Below are positions 5,600 through 5,959 of a stretch of DNA of 5,959 nt, piece by piece. The position numbers were made by a program, and so were the translations under genes. The stretch comes from JAMOQA01 sp964582785 (GTDB taxonomy: Bacteria; Acidobacteriota; Polarisedimenticolia; J045), in contig CAZOTT010000147.1 in assembly GCA_964582785.1 (NCBI GenBank), positions 1 through 5,959 of the forward strand. The letters are read 5' to 3'. Each line of letters begins with the position of its first letter. The stretch's first letter is position 1. The notes under the pieces are model-generated. The model was not told the DNA's origin, searched no databases, and worked only from the letters and a program-made list of their open reading frames with translations.

Positions 5600-5959
<360 letters not shown>

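Overview
The window is a GC-rich stretch of a bacterial chromosome; lines counted by hand in the ruv and epimerase genes run about 67-80% GC. A secreted beta-barrel protein with a signal peptide and a C-terminal beta-signal indicates a Gram-negative (diderm) organism. The gene order yebC-ruvC-ruvA-ruvB is common in deltaproteobacterial and related lineages. That and the GC content are all there is to place it by, so I do not name a taxon.

Layout from left to right. (1) Bases 1-783 (+): the C-terminal part of an extended short-chain dehydrogenase/reductase acting on a sugar nucleotide; its N-terminus lies outside the window. (2) Bases 802-3696 (-): a tight four-gene unit read leftward in the order yebC, ruvC, ruvA, ruvB. 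The last two junctions are 4-base stop/start overlaps and the first is a 2-base gap. RuvA and RuvB form the Holliday-junction branch-migration motor, RuvC is the resolvase, and YebC is a TACO1-family translation factor that often sits next to ruvC. The unit converges on the epimerase with 18 bases between the stop codons. (3) Bases 3776-3933 (-): a complete 5S rRNA gene followed by a strong intrinsic terminator that closes the ribosomal operon just before yebC. (4) Bases 3998-5194 (-): a 398-residue predicted outer-membrane beta-barrel protein. (5) Bases 5195-5599: about 405 bases with no convincing gene but several GC-rich hairpins and a weak promoter candidate. (6) Bases 5600-5959 (-): the 3' end of a 23S rRNA gene that runs off the right edge.

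The feature most worth a second look is that 23S and 5S lie on the same strand, yet about 1.67 kb containing a protein gene separates them. Bacterial 23S-5S spacers are normally short. The extra segment is bracketed by a 9-base direct repeat: one copy is at the very 3' end of 23S and the other is about 20 bases before 5S. Collapsing the repeats would give a spacer of ordinary length. The beta-barrel gene is also poorer in GC than its neighbours. The simplest reading is an insertion into a ribosomal operon, with the barrel gene now read in the same direction as the rRNAs. A misassembly at an rRNA locus is the main alternative. The rest of the window is conventional.
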